Of a stretch of 64,000 nucleotides of DNA, positions 26,966 to 40,290 are shown piece after piece. The notes under the pieces are model-generated. The model saw nothing but the letters and a program-made list of their open reading frames with translations. It was not told the DNA's origin and made no database searches. The DNA is taken from assembly GCA_030584065.1 (NCBI GenBank), contig CP129489.1, positions 256,797-320,796 of the forward strand, written 5' to 3'. Source of the DNA: Flavobacteriales bacterium. Its GTDB lineage: Bacteria > Bacteroidota > Bacteroidia > Flavobacteriales_F > PHOS-HE28. The position numbers and the translations under genes are program-made. Each line of letters opens with the position of its first letter. Position 1 is the stretch's first letter.

Positions 26966-28267
26966 GTGCGCGATCAACAATGCTTGCTGGTGTGGGGGTG
27001 CGCTGCGCTGCTGGCGCTGGGTTGCAGGAAGGACAAGCCCTCCGATCCGCCCACGGTGCGCATCCTGCAGCCTGGAGCGGGATACAGCGTGGCGGTGCCT
27101 GATACCATCGCGGTATCCGTGTCCGTTTCGGACGACAGGCTCGTGGAGCGGGTCACTGTCCTGGTCGCCGACCCCAACGGCGTGCCGCTCACCCCTGCGG
27201 TAACGGCCTCCGTCCAGGCTGGCTCGGCTACGGTTGCATTGGATCTGCCGGTGCTGGACGAGGCCATCGCCACGGGCAGCTATGTGCTCACCGCTATTGC
27301 CTCCGATGGGCAGGCGGATGCGCGCGCCTTCCTTGGCATCACGGTGCAGGCAGCACCCTTGCGGGTGCGGGCGATGTACCTGTTGCCACCGGTCGACGGT
27401 GCCGGGCCTTACCCGGTCACGCGCAGGGACAGCGCCGGAGGCTTGGCGCTGTTCACCACCCTGTCCGAGCTGGGCGGGGCGGCCCTCGCCGGCTCCACGC
27501 TGTTCACGCATGGAGCGCTCACGGGGCCGCTGCAGCGCTGGGACCTGGGGACAGCGGCCGGCTCCGTGCTGGTACAGAATCCAGGGCCGGGCGCTGGAGG
27601 CCAGCTCTACTTCAACGGCTTGGCGGCCGACCCTGCGGATGGGCGCGTCTACGTTGGCACGAGTGACGGATTGGTGCGCGGCTTCGCACCCAACGGACCG
27701 CAGCTCTTCAATGGGGCCACGCCGGCGGGATTCGTGAGCGAGTCCACCGTTGTGGTGGGCGCCTTCCTCGTGAGTGCCGTCGTCAACCCGGTCACGCAGC
27801 AACGGGCGCTCGTGCAGCACGGCTACGCGTCGGGCGCGGTCTTCGCGCAGTTCCCCTCCGCGGTGGATCCGGTTGCGCTGTTCGCCATCGATGACCAGCG
27901 GCTGCTGCTCATGGGCAATGCGCCTGCAGGCGCTGTCATTCGCGAGGTGAACGTGCAGCTGGGAGGCTCCAGCACGGTGCGCGAGTTCCCGGGCCAGGTG
28001 CTCCGGTGCGCCGCGCGAGCCTCGCCTGACCGCTTCATCCTGGCGCTCTCCACCGGTGTCAGCCGGTTCGATCGTGCCGCGAACGCCGTGGTCCCGCTCG
28101 CGCCGGGTCTCGACGCCAATGCTTTGGCCTATGACCCGGTCGCGGGAACCGTGGCGGCCGCGGTGGGCGCTACAGTGCAACCCCTCGACCCGGTCTCCGG
28201 GATGCTGGGCCCTTCATGGACCGCGCCCCACCCGGTTGGGGCGATCCTGCTACAGCTGAACCGCTGA
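26966..28267 (+). CDS. Lipoprotein with Ig-like domain and repeat (propeller-like) body
   Basis: The 433-residue protein begins at GTG (26966) with a lipobox (LLALGC20), then an Ig-like segment (PTVRILQPGAGYSVAVPDT, VSVSDDRLVERVTVLV) to about residue 115. The rest has repeated short beta strands of the kind GRVYVGTSDGLVRGF and FILALSTGVSRFD that suggest a beta-propeller. No catalytic motif is visible. An antisense frame of 427 residues is Arg/His-rich and rejected. It converges with accA, and the palindrome GCTGAGGCCTCAGC spans both stop codons. Function unknown; a surface-binding role is plausible. Confidence 0.8.
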   Translation: MRDQQCLLVWGCAALLALGCRKDKPSDPPTVRILQPGAGYSVAVPDTIAVSVSVSDDRLVERVTVLVADPNGVPLTPAVTASVQAGSATVALDLPVLDEAIATGSYVLTAIASDGQADARAFLGITVQAAPLRVRAMYLLPPVDGAGPYPVTRRDSAGGLALFTTLSELGGAALAGSTLFTHGALTGPLQRWDLGTAAGSVLVQNPGPGAGGQLYFNGLAADPADGRVYVGTSDGLVRGFAPNGPQLFNGATPAGFVSESTVVVGAFLVSAVVNPVTQQRALVQHGYASGAVFAQFPSAVDPVALFAIDDQRLLLMGNAPAGAVIREVNVQLGGSSTVREFPGQVLRCAARASPDRFILALSTGVSRFDRAANAVVPLAPGLDANALAYDPVAGTVAAAVGATVQPLDPVSGMLGPSWTAPHPVGAILLQLNR

Positions 28268-28271
28268 GGCC

Positions 28272-29255
28272 TCAGCCCTTGGCCTTCTTCTCCGGCTTGG
28301 CCTTCAGCACGACCCCCATTTCGCAGAATTTCCGGATGCGGCGCTCTGACAGCTTGCTGCCGTCCACTTTCAGGAGCTTGTCGAGCTGCTTCTGCACCTC
28401 CGCCTTCACGAGGCGGCAGGCCCCTTCGATGTCACTGTGCGCGCCGCCAGGCGGCTCCTTGATGATGCCATCGATGAGCTTGTTGGCGAGCATGTCGCCG
28501 GCGGTCAGCTTCAAGGCCTTGGCGGCCTGCTCCTTGAAGTCCCAGCTGCGCCACAGGATGGAGCTGCAGGACTCGGGGGAGATGACGCTGTACCAGGTGT
28601 TCTCCATCATGAGCACCTTGTCGCCCACGCCGATGCCGAGCGCCCCGCCGGATGCGCCCTCGCCGATGATGACGCAGATCACCGGCACCTTCAGCTGCAC
28701 CATCTCGAACAGGTTGCGCGCAATGGCCTCGCCCTGTCCGCGCTCCTCGGCTTCAAGTCCAGGGAAGGCGCCGGGGGTGTCGATCAGCGTCACCACGGGC
28801 TTGTTGAACTTCTCGGCGAGCTTCATCAGGCGCAGGGCCTTGCGGTAGCCCTCCGGATTCGCCATCCCGAAGTTGCGGTACTGCCGCATCTTGGTGTTGA
28901 TTCCCTTCTGCTGCCCGATGAACATCACCGTGCGGCCGTCCATGAGGCCGAAGCCTCCCACCATGGCCTTGTCGTCCTTCACGGTGCGGTCGCCGTGGAG
29001 TTCGATGAAGGTGCCGTCGGTGAGGTGGTCGATGTACTTGAGCGTATAGGGCCGGTCGGGGTGACGGCTCACCTGCACGCGCTCCCACGGGGTCAGGTTG
29101 GCGTAGATCTGGGTCCGCGTCTCCGTCAGCTTGCGTTCCAGGTCCTTCAGCGTAGCCGTCACATCCACCTCGCCCTGGGCGGCCACCTCCTTCAGCTTGT
29201 TGATCTGCTCCATCAGGTGCTGGATCGGCCGCTCGAACTCCAGGTAGGTCTCCAT
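28272..29255 (-). CDS. accA: Acetyl-CoA carboxylase carboxyltransferase, alpha subunit
   Basis: This subunit pairs with AccD to transfer carboxyl from biotin to acetyl-CoA, forming malonyl-CoA for fatty-acid synthesis. The 327-residue protein starts [20 protein letters not shown] and contains [14 protein letters not shown], the CoA-binding [20 protein letters not shown] and [20 protein letters not shown], all typical. A -7-like TACCTTCG (29283-29276) lies upstream. The C-terminal Lys-rich tail is normal. It converges with the propeller-like lipoprotein gene, with 4 bp between stops. Confidence 0.97.
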   Translation of the reverse strand: METYLEFERPIQHLMEQINKLKEVAAQGEVDVTATLKDLERKLTETRTQIYANLTPWERVQVSRHPDRPYTLKYIDHLTDGTFIELHGDRTVKDDKAMVGGFGLMDGRTVMFIGQQKGINTKMRQYRNFGMANPEGYRKALRLMKLAEKFNKPVVTLIDTPGAFPGLEAEERGQGEAIARNLFEMVQLKVPVICVIIGEGASGGALGIGVGDKVLMMENTWYSVISPESCSSILWRSWDFKEQAAKALKLTAGDMLANKLIDGIIKEPPGGAHSDIEGACRLVKAEVQKQLDKLLKVDGSKLSERRIRKFCEMGVVLKAKPEKKAKG

Positions 29256-29350
29256 GCGCTAGGTCGTTGGGAGGACGAAGGTAGAAGGATGACCGACAGC
29301 CGGCGGCGCACGCCACTGCAGGCCTGCCGGCCGGTACCTTCGCCACCATC

Positions 29351-30190
29351 ATGGTCGTCTTCCCGCAAGCCAAGATCAACCTAGGTCTCAACGTCGTCCG
29401 AAAGCGTGACGATGGCTACCACGAGATCGAGACCGTCATCGTGCCGATTCCGCTTCACGATGCGCTGGAGGCCGTGGTCGCTCCCGACGTGGAGCCGGGC
29501 CGGGTATCCTATGGCCGGTCCGGCCTGGTGGTGGATGGGGCTGTCGAAAGCGACCTGGTGATGCGCGCGCATGCGGCGTTGGCCCGCATCCGCGATCTGC
29601 CTGGATTGCGCATGCACTTGCACAAATGCATACCCATGGGAGGGGGCCTGGGCGGCGGAAGCAGCGATGGCGCCCATGCCCTCAAGCTGTTGGATGCGCT
29701 CCTCGGCTTGGGCTGCAGCCCAGACGAGCTGCACGCCCTGGCTACGGGATTGGGCAGCGATTGCCCCTTCTTCCTGCAGCGGGGGGCCTGCTTGGCCACC
29801 GGCCGGGGCGAGGTGCTCATGCCCATTCCGCTCGACCTTTCGGGATGGTGGCTCGTGCTGGTGAATCCCGGGATCCATGTACCGACTTCGGAGGTCTATC
29901 GGCACACGGCTCCCACAGGCCGCACGCTGGACCTGGTGGCTGCGCTGCAGCAGCACCCGGCTGAGGAGTGGCGGCAGGTGGCACCGAACGTGATGGAGGA
30001 CCATGTATTCAGAACATGGCCCGCCATCCATGCCCTGCGCGATGCGCTGCTCGATGCCGGCGCGGCACACGCGGCCATGAGCGGTTCAGGTGCTTCCGTA
30101 TTCGGGCTCTTCCGATCGGAGCCGCCCATCCTCAGCTGGCCTCAAGGCCACGTGCAGTGGGTGCTCAGGCTAGGGAAGGAGGCCGCCTAG
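29351..30190 (+). CDS. ispE: 4-diphosphocytidyl-2-C-methyl-D-erythritol kinase
   Basis: This GHMP kinase phosphorylates CDP-methylerythritol in the non-mevalonate isoprenoid pathway. The 279-residue protein has an N-terminal FPQAKINLGLNVVRKRDDGYH, the ATP-binding glycine loop IPMGGGLGGGSSDGAHAL near residue 95, and the third motif AAMSGSGASVFGLF near the C-terminus. Length is typical. Its last 21 bp overlap the 3' end of the convergent thioredoxin-like gene. Confidence 0.96.
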   Translation: MVVFPQAKINLGLNVVRKRDDGYHEIETVIVPIPLHDALEAVVAPDVEPGRVSYGRSGLVVDGAVESDLVMRAHAALARIRDLPGLRMHLHKCIPMGGGLGGGSSDGAHALKLLDALLGLGCSPDELHALATGLGSDCPFFLQRGACLATGRGEVLMPIPLDLSGWWLVLVNPGIHVPTSEVYRHTAPTGRTLDLVAALQQHPAEEWRQVAPNVMEDHVFRTWPAIHALRDALLDAGAAHAAMSGSGASVFGLFRSEPPILSWPQGHVQWVLRLGKEAA

Positions 30191-31516
30191 CAGCTCGCCC
30201 AGCTCAATGTGGTCGTTGGGCTTGGCCACGATTCGGCCCGTCCGATCGACCAGGATGAGCCATGGCGTCGCTTTCACGCCGAAGGCTTTCGCGGCCGGCG
30301 AGCCCCAAGCGGCCAGTTCGGTGTAGCAGGGGAAGGGGAGGGCCATCTCCATGATGTTCCGCCGGAACTCGGCCTCATCATCATCCAAGGCGATGCCGAC
30401 CACGCCGAAGCCTTTCTCCGCGTACCCGTTATGCAATGCACTCAGGCCGGGCATCTCGGCATGGCAGTGGTCGCAGGTGCTCGAATAGAAGAACAGGGCG
30501 GTGTAGGCATTCGCCTGCACCAGTTGCGCGAGGCGATCGGTCCTTCCGGTGATGGGGGAGGGCAGGGCCACATCCGGAGCCATGGCACCGATGGAGGCCT
30601 TCAATTGCACGGCCACGTCCGCGAGGAGCGCGGCATCGGGCGCCACCAGCGAAAGGGGGCCCATGACGTAATGGTCCACCACATGCTGAAGGACTTCTTC
30701 GGGACCGTAGGCGCTGAAGATGGCGATGAGCTGAGTGCGCGTGAACGACCAGCAGGCGGTGTCTGGGCTTGACCAGTGCAAGAGTGAATCGCAGGCAACG
30801 CGCAGCATGCCGGGAGAAGCCGGTGTGGTGCTCTGGAGCAGGGCCATGATGGCCTTGGGATAGAGGGAGCTGCGCAGCAACGACGGATCGGACCACCGCA
30901 TGGCGTTACGGACGGCTGCAGGACCTGCCTGCATCGCGGACATCAGCCGCTGATCGAGCGCGGCGACCTGGGCGAAATAGGACGCGGTATCCTGCGCCAT
31001 TAGCCGCGCCAGGAATTCCTGCTGCCGCTGCTTGAGGGTGCGCTCTTCCTGTGACAAGCGGTTCAAGCCCGCAGTATCGCGAGGATCCATGCCTGCACGT
31101 TGGTCAGTTACGGCCCGCAGGCGCCGCTGCGCCTCCCGGCTCGCCCACTTGTACTCCCAAAGGCGCTGATTCTCGGTGGATCCGCTGACTGTGATGTGCT
31201 CCTGCAGCGGCCGCCCGGAGAAGTCGAGCCGGATGCGCGCATCACCGGGGGCGCCAAGGATCAGGTCGACCTGGTCGTTCGCGAAGCCGAGCCTGTAGTA
31301 GCCGAGGGGGAATGCGCGCGGTGCGAAGCGGAATGCGCCGGAACCGGAGATCCGCGCGGAATCCAAGGGGAAATGGTCCGTTCCGCGTGTGCCGTAGATC
31401 GTGATCCATTCCCCGACGGAAGCCGGGCCGAGCGAACCGAGGATCTCTTGAGCACGAGCGGTACCGCCTGCCGATAGCAGGGCAGCGGTCAACAGGAACC
31501 GGAGGCATTTGGGCAT
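30170..31516 (-). CDS. TlpA-type exported thioredoxin-fold protein
   Basis: The 448-residue protein has a signal peptide (CLRFLLTAALLSAGGTARAQ), a DUF4369-like N-terminal beta domain (ARISGSGAFRFAPRAF), a helical middle region rich in Arg/Gln, and a C-terminal thioredoxin domain from about residue 310 with the active site FFYSSTCDHCHAEMPGL (C-x-x-C) and the cis-Pro loop VKATPWLILVD. Such proteins act as disulfide reductants or oxidants in the periplasm, often for cytochrome c maturation or for surface proteins. Its 3' end overlaps ispE by 21 bp. Confidence 0.9.
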   Translation of the reverse strand: MPKCLRFLLTAALLSAGGTARAQEILGSLGPASVGEWITIYGTRGTDHFPLDSARISGSGAFRFAPRAFPLGYYRLGFANDQVDLILGAPGDARIRLDFSGRPLQEHITVSGSTENQRLWEYKWASREAQRRLRAVTDQRAGMDPRDTAGLNRLSQEERTLKQRQQEFLARLMAQDTASYFAQVAALDQRLMSAMQAGPAAVRNAMRWSDPSLLRSSLYPKAIMALLQSTTPASPGMLRVACDSLLHWSSPDTACWSFTRTQLIAIFSAYGPEEVLQHVVDHYVMGPLSLVAPDAALLADVAVQLKASIGAMAPDVALPSPITGRTDRLAQLVQANAYTALFFYSSTCDHCHAEMPGLSALHNGYAEKGFGVVGIALDDDEAEFRRNIMEMALPFPCYTELAAWGSPAAKAFGVKATPWLILVDRTGRIVAKPNDHIELGELLGGLLP

Positions 31517-31554
31517 GCGAGCGGGTATCGGAGCTGGGCGAAGGTCGTGCCAGG

Positions 31555-31592
31555 TGGAAAAAAAAGAACCCCGCCCATTGCTGGGCGGGGTT
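31555..31592 (-). terminator. rRNA operon terminator
   Basis: A 10-bp stem (31567-31576 with 31583-31592, AACCCCGCCC / GGGCGGGGTT) around a 6-base loop lies just past the 5S 3' end. On the minus strand it is followed by GAACC's complement and a T-run (plus-strand A-run 31558-31565), a typical intrinsic terminator. Confidence 0.85.
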
Positions 31593-31596
31593 CAGA

Positions 31597-31707
<111 letters not shown>

Positions 31708-31787
31708 AATCGTCAATGCGATTTGACAGGTCGTTGGACAAGACCAGAACAGCCGAGGATCGTTCCACGAGCGATCTGCGTGATCGA

Positions 31788-34668
<2,881 letters not shown>

Positions 34669-34799
34669 CTCACGATCGTATTGCTCGGTGGACCGATCTC
34701 TCGGTCTGTTTTGGTCTGTCCAACAACATGTCAAAGAACGGTGCCCTTGGGAGGGCTGCCCCGCACAGGCCGTTGGAAGACGGCGAAGGCGGGGCCCAG

Positions 34800-34873
34800 T
34801 GGAGAATATCGGAGTCGAACCGATGACCTCCTGCTTGCAAAGCAGGCGCTCTAGCCAGCTGAGCTAATTCCCC
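34800..34873 (-). tRNA. tRNA-Ala (TGC)
   Basis: The minus strand folds as a cloverleaf: acceptor GGGGAAT/ATTCTCC, D arm AGCTCAGCTGGCTAGAGC, anticodon stem CCTGC/GCAGG with loop TTTGCAA (anticodon TGC), and T arm GGTTCGACTCC. The 3' CCA is not encoded. It sits in the 16S-23S spacer, next to 23S. Confidence 0.97.
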
Positions 34874-34889
34874 GTTCCCTGTCCCATGG

Positions 34890-34963
34890 TAGTCCTGAGC
34901 AGATTTGAACTGCTGACCTCTACATTATCAGTGTAGCGCTCTAACCAACTGAGCTACAGGACT
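34890..34963 (-). tRNA. tRNA-Ile (GAT)
   Basis: The minus strand folds as a cloverleaf: acceptor AGTCCTG/CAGGACT, D arm AGCTCAGTTGGTTAGAGC, anticodon stem CTACA/TGTAG with loop CTGATAA (anticodon GAT), and T arm AGTTCAAATCT. CCA is not encoded. It lies between 16S and tRNA-Ala, the usual Ile-Ala spacer order. Confidence 0.97.
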
Positions 34964-35067
34964 ATGGAGAAGGTAACGGTGTACCGTTCAAAATATCATC
35001 CATCTGAGACAGCAGGTATCGAAGGCGCTGTTTCCAACGCCAGCAGAGACCTGTCCAACTTACTCTA

Positions 35068-36592
<1,525 letters not shown>

Positions 36593-36778
36593 AATGTTCG
36601 TTCGATCTGGTTCGTTGACGAGGTCTCTCATGTTAATCTGTCGATCACAAGGACACCTGCTGTTCTCAGAATGGACAATATGTCAAAGAACTCTATGGGT
36701 CTGGGCCTTAGCCCTTTACCAGTCTTGTTCCAGCGCCGTGGCGCCTCCCTTTCGTGGACATTTCCGCGATCGGGGCTG
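36593..36778 (-). other. rRNA operon 5' leader
   Basis: This stretch lies between the nearer promoter and the 16S 5' end. It holds no coding frame. It contains sequences complementary in part to the 16S-23S spacer (for example CAAAGAAC near 36684 and 34733), as expected for processing stems. Confidence 0.55.
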
Positions 36779-36808
36779 CAAATGTAGTGGGGCTTTTCAT
36801 TCCGGCAA
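36779..36808 (-). promoter_or_regulatory. rRNA promoter P2
   Basis: On the minus strand TTG (36808-36806), a 19-bp spacer, and TACATTTG (36786-36779), followed by CAGCC. This is a perfect match to the Bacteroidota consensus. Confidence 0.85.
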
Positions 36809-36901
36809 GCATTGTGGAAAAACTTTTTCCACCCTGACCGTCAAACGGTCCACTTGCCCCACCATCACCCGCATCAAAGAACGTCTCTCGGAAAGCGGCT
36901 G

Positions 36902-36931
36902 CAAATGTAAAGGGAACTTCATCAGTTGCAA
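36902..36931 (-). promoter_or_regulatory. rRNA promoter P1
   Basis: On the minus strand TTG (36931-36929), a 19-bp spacer, and TACATTTG (36909-36902), followed by CAGCC. It has the same spacing and flank as P2, 123 bp further upstream, and lies just after the SDR gene stop. Confidence 0.85.
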
Positions 36932-36963
36932 CACCAGGCCTTGAAAATTTCCTCCGCCGCCTC

Positions 36964-37668
36964 TCAGGGCGAACTCAGTGAGACGGGCAAGACCTTGCCG
37001 TTGAACGACTTATACCCCTGCCGGACGAACCACGCCACGAAGCGCCCCATCTCCATGGCGGAAACAGGGGCCTGGTATCCGGGAAAGGCCGCACGCAGCA
37101 TGCCGGTGTCTACGGCGCCCAGGGCCAATGCGTTGCTCCGTATGCCCCGGTCCTTGAATTCCTCGGCCAGGCATTGCGCCATGCATGCCAGCGCCGCTTT
37201 GCTCGCGCTGTAGGCCACGAGCCCCGGGAACTTGGCGCTATCCTGGAACCCGCCCATGCTGCTGATGTGCAGAACGTGCCCGGGTGGGTCACCGGCAAGG
37301 CGGTCGGCCAGGGCCTGCGTCAGCAGCAGTGGGACGGCCGCATTGATGTCGAATACCTCCAGAATGCGGGCACGCTGGTGCGCGCCCATTGCCGTGCGGT
37401 CGAGCACCCCGGCATTATGGATCAGCCCGGTGAGGCGTCCCGGGCCGATGGCCGACGCAATGCGCTCGATGGCATCCGGGGAGGAGAGGTCAGCGTCTAT
37501 CGGCCGCAGGCGATCGGATCCATGCCTGTGCACCGCATCGCTGAGCCGATGACCGGCATCGCGGGCGACCGCGATGACCCGGACCGCTTCGTCTTCGAGC
37601 AGCGCGTTGACCGTGGCGAGGCCGATGCCGCCGCCGGCACCGGTGATCAGGATGGTCTCATGCTGCAT
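36964..37668 (-). CDS. SDR-family NAD(P)-dependent oxidoreductase
   Basis: The 234-residue protein is a classical short-chain dehydrogenase: coenzyme loop ITGAGGGIGLATV (G-x3-G-x-G) at the N-terminus, NAG-type LIHNAGVLDRTAM near residue 85, the active-site serine in HISSMGG, and the catalytic Y-x3-K in VAYSASKAALACM. The substrate cannot be told; sepiapterin-reductase-like or sugar/steroid-type SDRs look similar. It lies directly upstream of the rRNA promoters on the same strand and is divergent from the mscS-like gene (47 bp). Confidence 0.92.
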   Translation of the reverse strand: MQHETILITGAGGGIGLATVNALLEDEAVRVIAVARDAGHRLSDAVHRHGSDRLRPIDADLSSPDAIERIASAIGPGRLTGLIHNAGVLDRTAMGAHQRARILEVFDINAAVPLLLTQALADRLAGDPPGHVLHISSMGGFQDSAKFPGLVAYSASKAALACMAQCLAEEFKDRGIRSNALALGAVDTGMLRAAFPGYQAPVSAMEMGRFVAWFVRQGYKSFNGKVLPVSLSSP

Positions 37669-37715
37669 GGCGGTAGATTAGCCGGCGGCCTGCGCGGCCA
37701 GCCAAAGAAAGGAAT

Positions 37716-38783
37716 ATGCCCTTGGACCCATCGATGAGCGGACTCCACGCGAACGGATTGAACGACTGGCTCTCGGCGGTGGCCATCGCAGCCGGGGGCT
37801 GGGTGCTCGGGCAGGTGGTGTACCGGGTTGCGGGACGCGTCCTGGGGCGGATGGCGCGCCGAACGGCCACCGGCCTGGATGATGCGCTCGTGGAGGGGCT
37901 GCGCGCTCCGGTGGTGGTGCTCATCACCGTGCTGGGCGTCGTGGCCGCATTCCAGCGCCTCACCTTCTCAGAGCGTGCCGCGCTCTGGATGGACAGGGTC
38001 TTCCATGTGGCAGTCGCGCTCTCGGTCACCTGGATCGCCGCGCGCGCACTGGATGCCTTGGTCCGCGAGTTCCTGCTCTCGCGCGAGCGGTCAGGGGACG
38101 GCGCTGGCAGCGCGCGGCTGCTGCCATCGGTGCGCACCGCGCTCCGTGTGCTGGTCTGGGGCCTGGGAACGGTGGTGGCCCTGAACAACGCCGGTTATGA
38201 CGTCGGCGCGCTCCTGGCCGGAATCGGTATCGGCGGCCTGGCCTTGGCGCTGGCGGCGCAGGAGACGGTGGCCAACATCTTCGGCGGCATCACGATCTAT
38301 GCGGACAAGCCCTTCGAGGTGGGCGACCGCGTGCGGGTGGACGCCTATGACGGGATCGTGGAGCAGGTGGGCATCCGCAGCACCCGCATCCGCTCGCTCG
38401 AAGGGCCGATCGTGGTGATCCCGAACAAGAAGTTCACGGAGAGCATCGTGGAGAACGTGACCCAGGAGCCCGCGCGCAGGGTGCGGCACGAACTGGGTCT
38501 GGTCTATGAGACCTCGCCCGACCGCATGCAGCGCGCACTGGAAGTGCTGCGTGAGGTGGTCATGGCGAACCAGCAGGTCCTGGAGGAGGAGCATCTGGTC
38601 TGCTTCAATGCCTTCAAGGAGTATTCCCTGAACATCCTCTTCATCTATTACGTCCGCAAGGGCGCGGACATCTTCGAGACCCAATCGCGGGTGCACCTGG
38701 AGGTGCTGCGCCGGTTCAACGACGAGCGCCTCTCCTTCGCTTATCCAACGGCCGTTGAGCTGGCTGGCGAGTACAAGCCGTAA
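37716..38783 (+). CDS. Small-conductance mechanosensitive channel (MscS family)
   Basis: The 355-residue protein has four N-terminal membrane helices and the MscS pore helix and beta domain: VGALLAGIGIGGLALALAAQ followed by ETVANIFGGITIYADKPFEV, GDRVRVDAYDGIVEQVGIRS, then TRIRSLEGPIVVIPNKKFTE. Such channels open under membrane tension to release osmolytes. The extra helices before the pore place it among the larger YnaI/YbdG-like forms. It converges with mtgA. Confidence 0.94.
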   Translation: MPLDPSMSGLHANGLNDWLSAVAIAAGGWVLGQVVYRVAGRVLGRMARRTATGLDDALVEGLRAPVVVLITVLGVVAAFQRLTFSERAALWMDRVFHVAVALSVTWIAARALDALVREFLLSRERSGDGAGSARLLPSVRTALRVLVWGLGTVVALNNAGYDVGALLAGIGIGGLALALAAQETVANIFGGITIYADKPFEVGDRVRVDAYDGIVEQVGIRSTRIRSLEGPIVVIPNKKFTESIVENVTQEPARRVRHELGLVYETSPDRMQRALEVLREVVMANQQVLEEEHLVCFNAFKEYSLNILFIYYVRKGADIFETQSRVHLEVLRRFNDERLSFAYPTAVELAGEYKP

Positions 38784-38793
38784 CGGCGGCGGG

Positions 38794-38809
38794 GAGCCCG
38801 TTCGGGCTC
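38794..38809. terminator. Possible bidirectional hairpin between mscS-like and mtgA
   Basis: GAGCCC and GGGCTC pair around a GTTC loop in the 36-bp gap between the convergent genes. There is no T-run, so function as a terminator is uncertain. Confidence 0.35.
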
Positions 38810-38819
38810 GTGGCAACGG

Positions 38820-39647
38820 CTATCGTCCTTCGCGTTTCCTGCGGCGCCGTGCCTCGCGTTCTGCCTCGCGGGCCTCTTCCTGTTCGATTTTCTCCTTGCG
38901 GCGGCGCAGCACTTCCGGGTCGAGCACATCGCCCACATTCCGCATCTGCCGCAGCACCCATTGCTGCCGGCCCTGGACGTAACCGGATGGCGCCCCGCAG
39001 CTGAAGCGCCTCGGCGCCGGCAGGGTGGCGGTGATGAGGGCGGCCTGCGCGGGGCTCAGCTTGGCGGCGGAGCGACCGAAGCAGCGTTGAGCCGCCGCTT
39101 CCGCGCCGAATGTGCCCTTGCCCGTCTCGGCCACGTTCAGGTACACCTCCAGGATCCGCTCCTTGGTCCAGAGTGCCTCGATCAGCACGGTGAACCATGC
39201 CTCGAGCGCCTTGCGCAGCCTGGTGCGGCCGGGCCAGAGGAAGACATTCTTCGCCGTTTGCTGGCTGATCGTGCTGGCTCCCTTCAATCCCCGCCCCCGT
39301 TTGCTCTTCCGTTCATCGTCGAAGAGGGCCTGGAGGAACTCGATGAGGGAGAAGCCCGGTTCCTTCATTCCCAGTGCGCGCTTGATCTGCTCGGTGGAGA
39401 AGCCGTAGTGCGTCATGAAGCGCTGATCCTCACTGCTGATCACTGCCAGGGGCATGGCCCTGGCCATTTCCTCGAGCGCGCGGTCGGTGCGCTGGATGCC
39501 GCCCAGCTCGCGCGCCTGGGCCGCCATCACCCAGGTGACCGGCGGGTTCACCAGCCCCATCAGGCCGACCCAGGAGGCGGTGATGACGACGAACCAGAGG
39601 ACGGCAGCGGCGAGGAGGGCCATCGCCGAGCGGAAGCGCTTGATCAC
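38820..39647 (-). CDS. mtgA: Monofunctional peptidoglycan transglycosylase
   Basis: This GT51 enzyme polymerises lipid II into glycan strands. The 275-residue protein has one N-terminal membrane anchor (ALLAAAVLWFVVITASWVGL) and the GT51 motifs: AVISSEDQRFMTHYGF with the catalytic Glu, GASTISQQTAKNVFLWPGR, and EALWTKERILEVYLNVAE. There is no transpeptidase domain. The C-terminal 40 residues are a charged Glu/Arg/Lys tail, probably a helix. It is monocistronic by position. Confidence 0.94.
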   Translation of the reverse strand: MIKRFRSAMALLAAAVLWFVVITASWVGLMGLVNPPVTWVMAAQARELGGIQRTDRALEEMARAMPLAVISSEDQRFMTHYGFSTEQIKRALGMKEPGFSLIEFLQALFDDERKSKRGRGLKGASTISQQTAKNVFLWPGRTRLRKALEAWFTVLIEALWTKERILEVYLNVAETGKGTFGAEAAAQRCFGRSAAKLSPAQAALITATLPAPRRFSCGAPSGYVQGRQQWVLRQMRNVGDVLDPEVLRRRKEKIEQEEAREAEREARRRRKREGR

Positions 39648-39726
39648 GGCCCGAGTGGGTTGAGGCGGGGCGAAAGTAGGAGGGCCGGCCCAACGGACCA
39701 GCCCTCCAGCAAGGCCGCATCGACGC

Positions 39727-40071
39727 CTACCCCTCGTGCTTGCGGCCGTAGAACTGGTAGTACGCCATTTGGGAGAGGCCGCCGCACACGGCCACGCCGA
39801 TGAAGTAGGGCAGGGGATTGTCGTCCTCGGGGCCGAGGAGGGCGGCGGCCGCCACCCAGCCCAGCAGGAGGCCCAGGCCGATGCCCAGCAGGAGCAGGCC
39901 GTTCTTCATTGCCCGGCGGCCATCGGGGGCGGGCTTGGCCATGTGCGGATCCATGCCCCGCTCGATCATGGCCATGCGCTCGCGGTTTCGGGTGCTGAAC
40001 ACGAGGTAGACGATGCCGAAGGCCGTGAGGAATGGGATGATGATGCCGAAGAGGGGGATGAGGTCTTCCAT
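39727..40071 (-). CDS. DUF6249-like small membrane protein
   Basis: The 114-residue protein has a first membrane helix (LIPLFGIIIPFLTAFGIVYL), then the conserved RNRERMAMIERGMDPHM, and two more helices (LLLLGIGLGLLLGWVAAAAL and YFIGVAVCGGLSQMAYY). This arrangement recurs in Bacteroidota, usually next to ECF sigma factors, and its function is unknown. ATG at 40071 gives the conserved start; the frame continues to 40812 with antisense-type sequence of the sigma gene. It is divergent from the ECF sigma factor gene. Confidence 0.85.
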   Translation of the reverse strand: MEDLIPLFGIIIPFLTAFGIVYLVFSTRNRERMAMIERGMDPHMAKPAPDGRRAMKNGLLLLGIGLGLLLGWVAAAALLGPEDDNPLPYFIGVAVCGGLSQMAYYQFYGRKHEG

Positions 40072-40290
40072 GGTCGGTTGCTGGTTTTCGTGGATCGGGA
40101 TGGAGCGCCCGTTTCCCGGTGCGCACTCATCTGACGCGCCTCCCGGAAGGCCGGTTACGATCCGGTCGCCGAACGCTGGCCTGCCGCCGGTGAGCGGCAG
40201 TGGCCGTTCATCCCAAGCCCGCTCCCGGTTCGGTGAAGAGGGAGTGACTTTGTAACCGATGGGGCCATCCGGTTCGTCCCATCGGCGCCG

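Noticed and set aside
26897..28180. 427-residue minus-strand frame opposite the propeller-like lipoprotein
   Set aside because: Arg/His-rich, no signal or domain; the plus strand has a lipobox and beta repeats.
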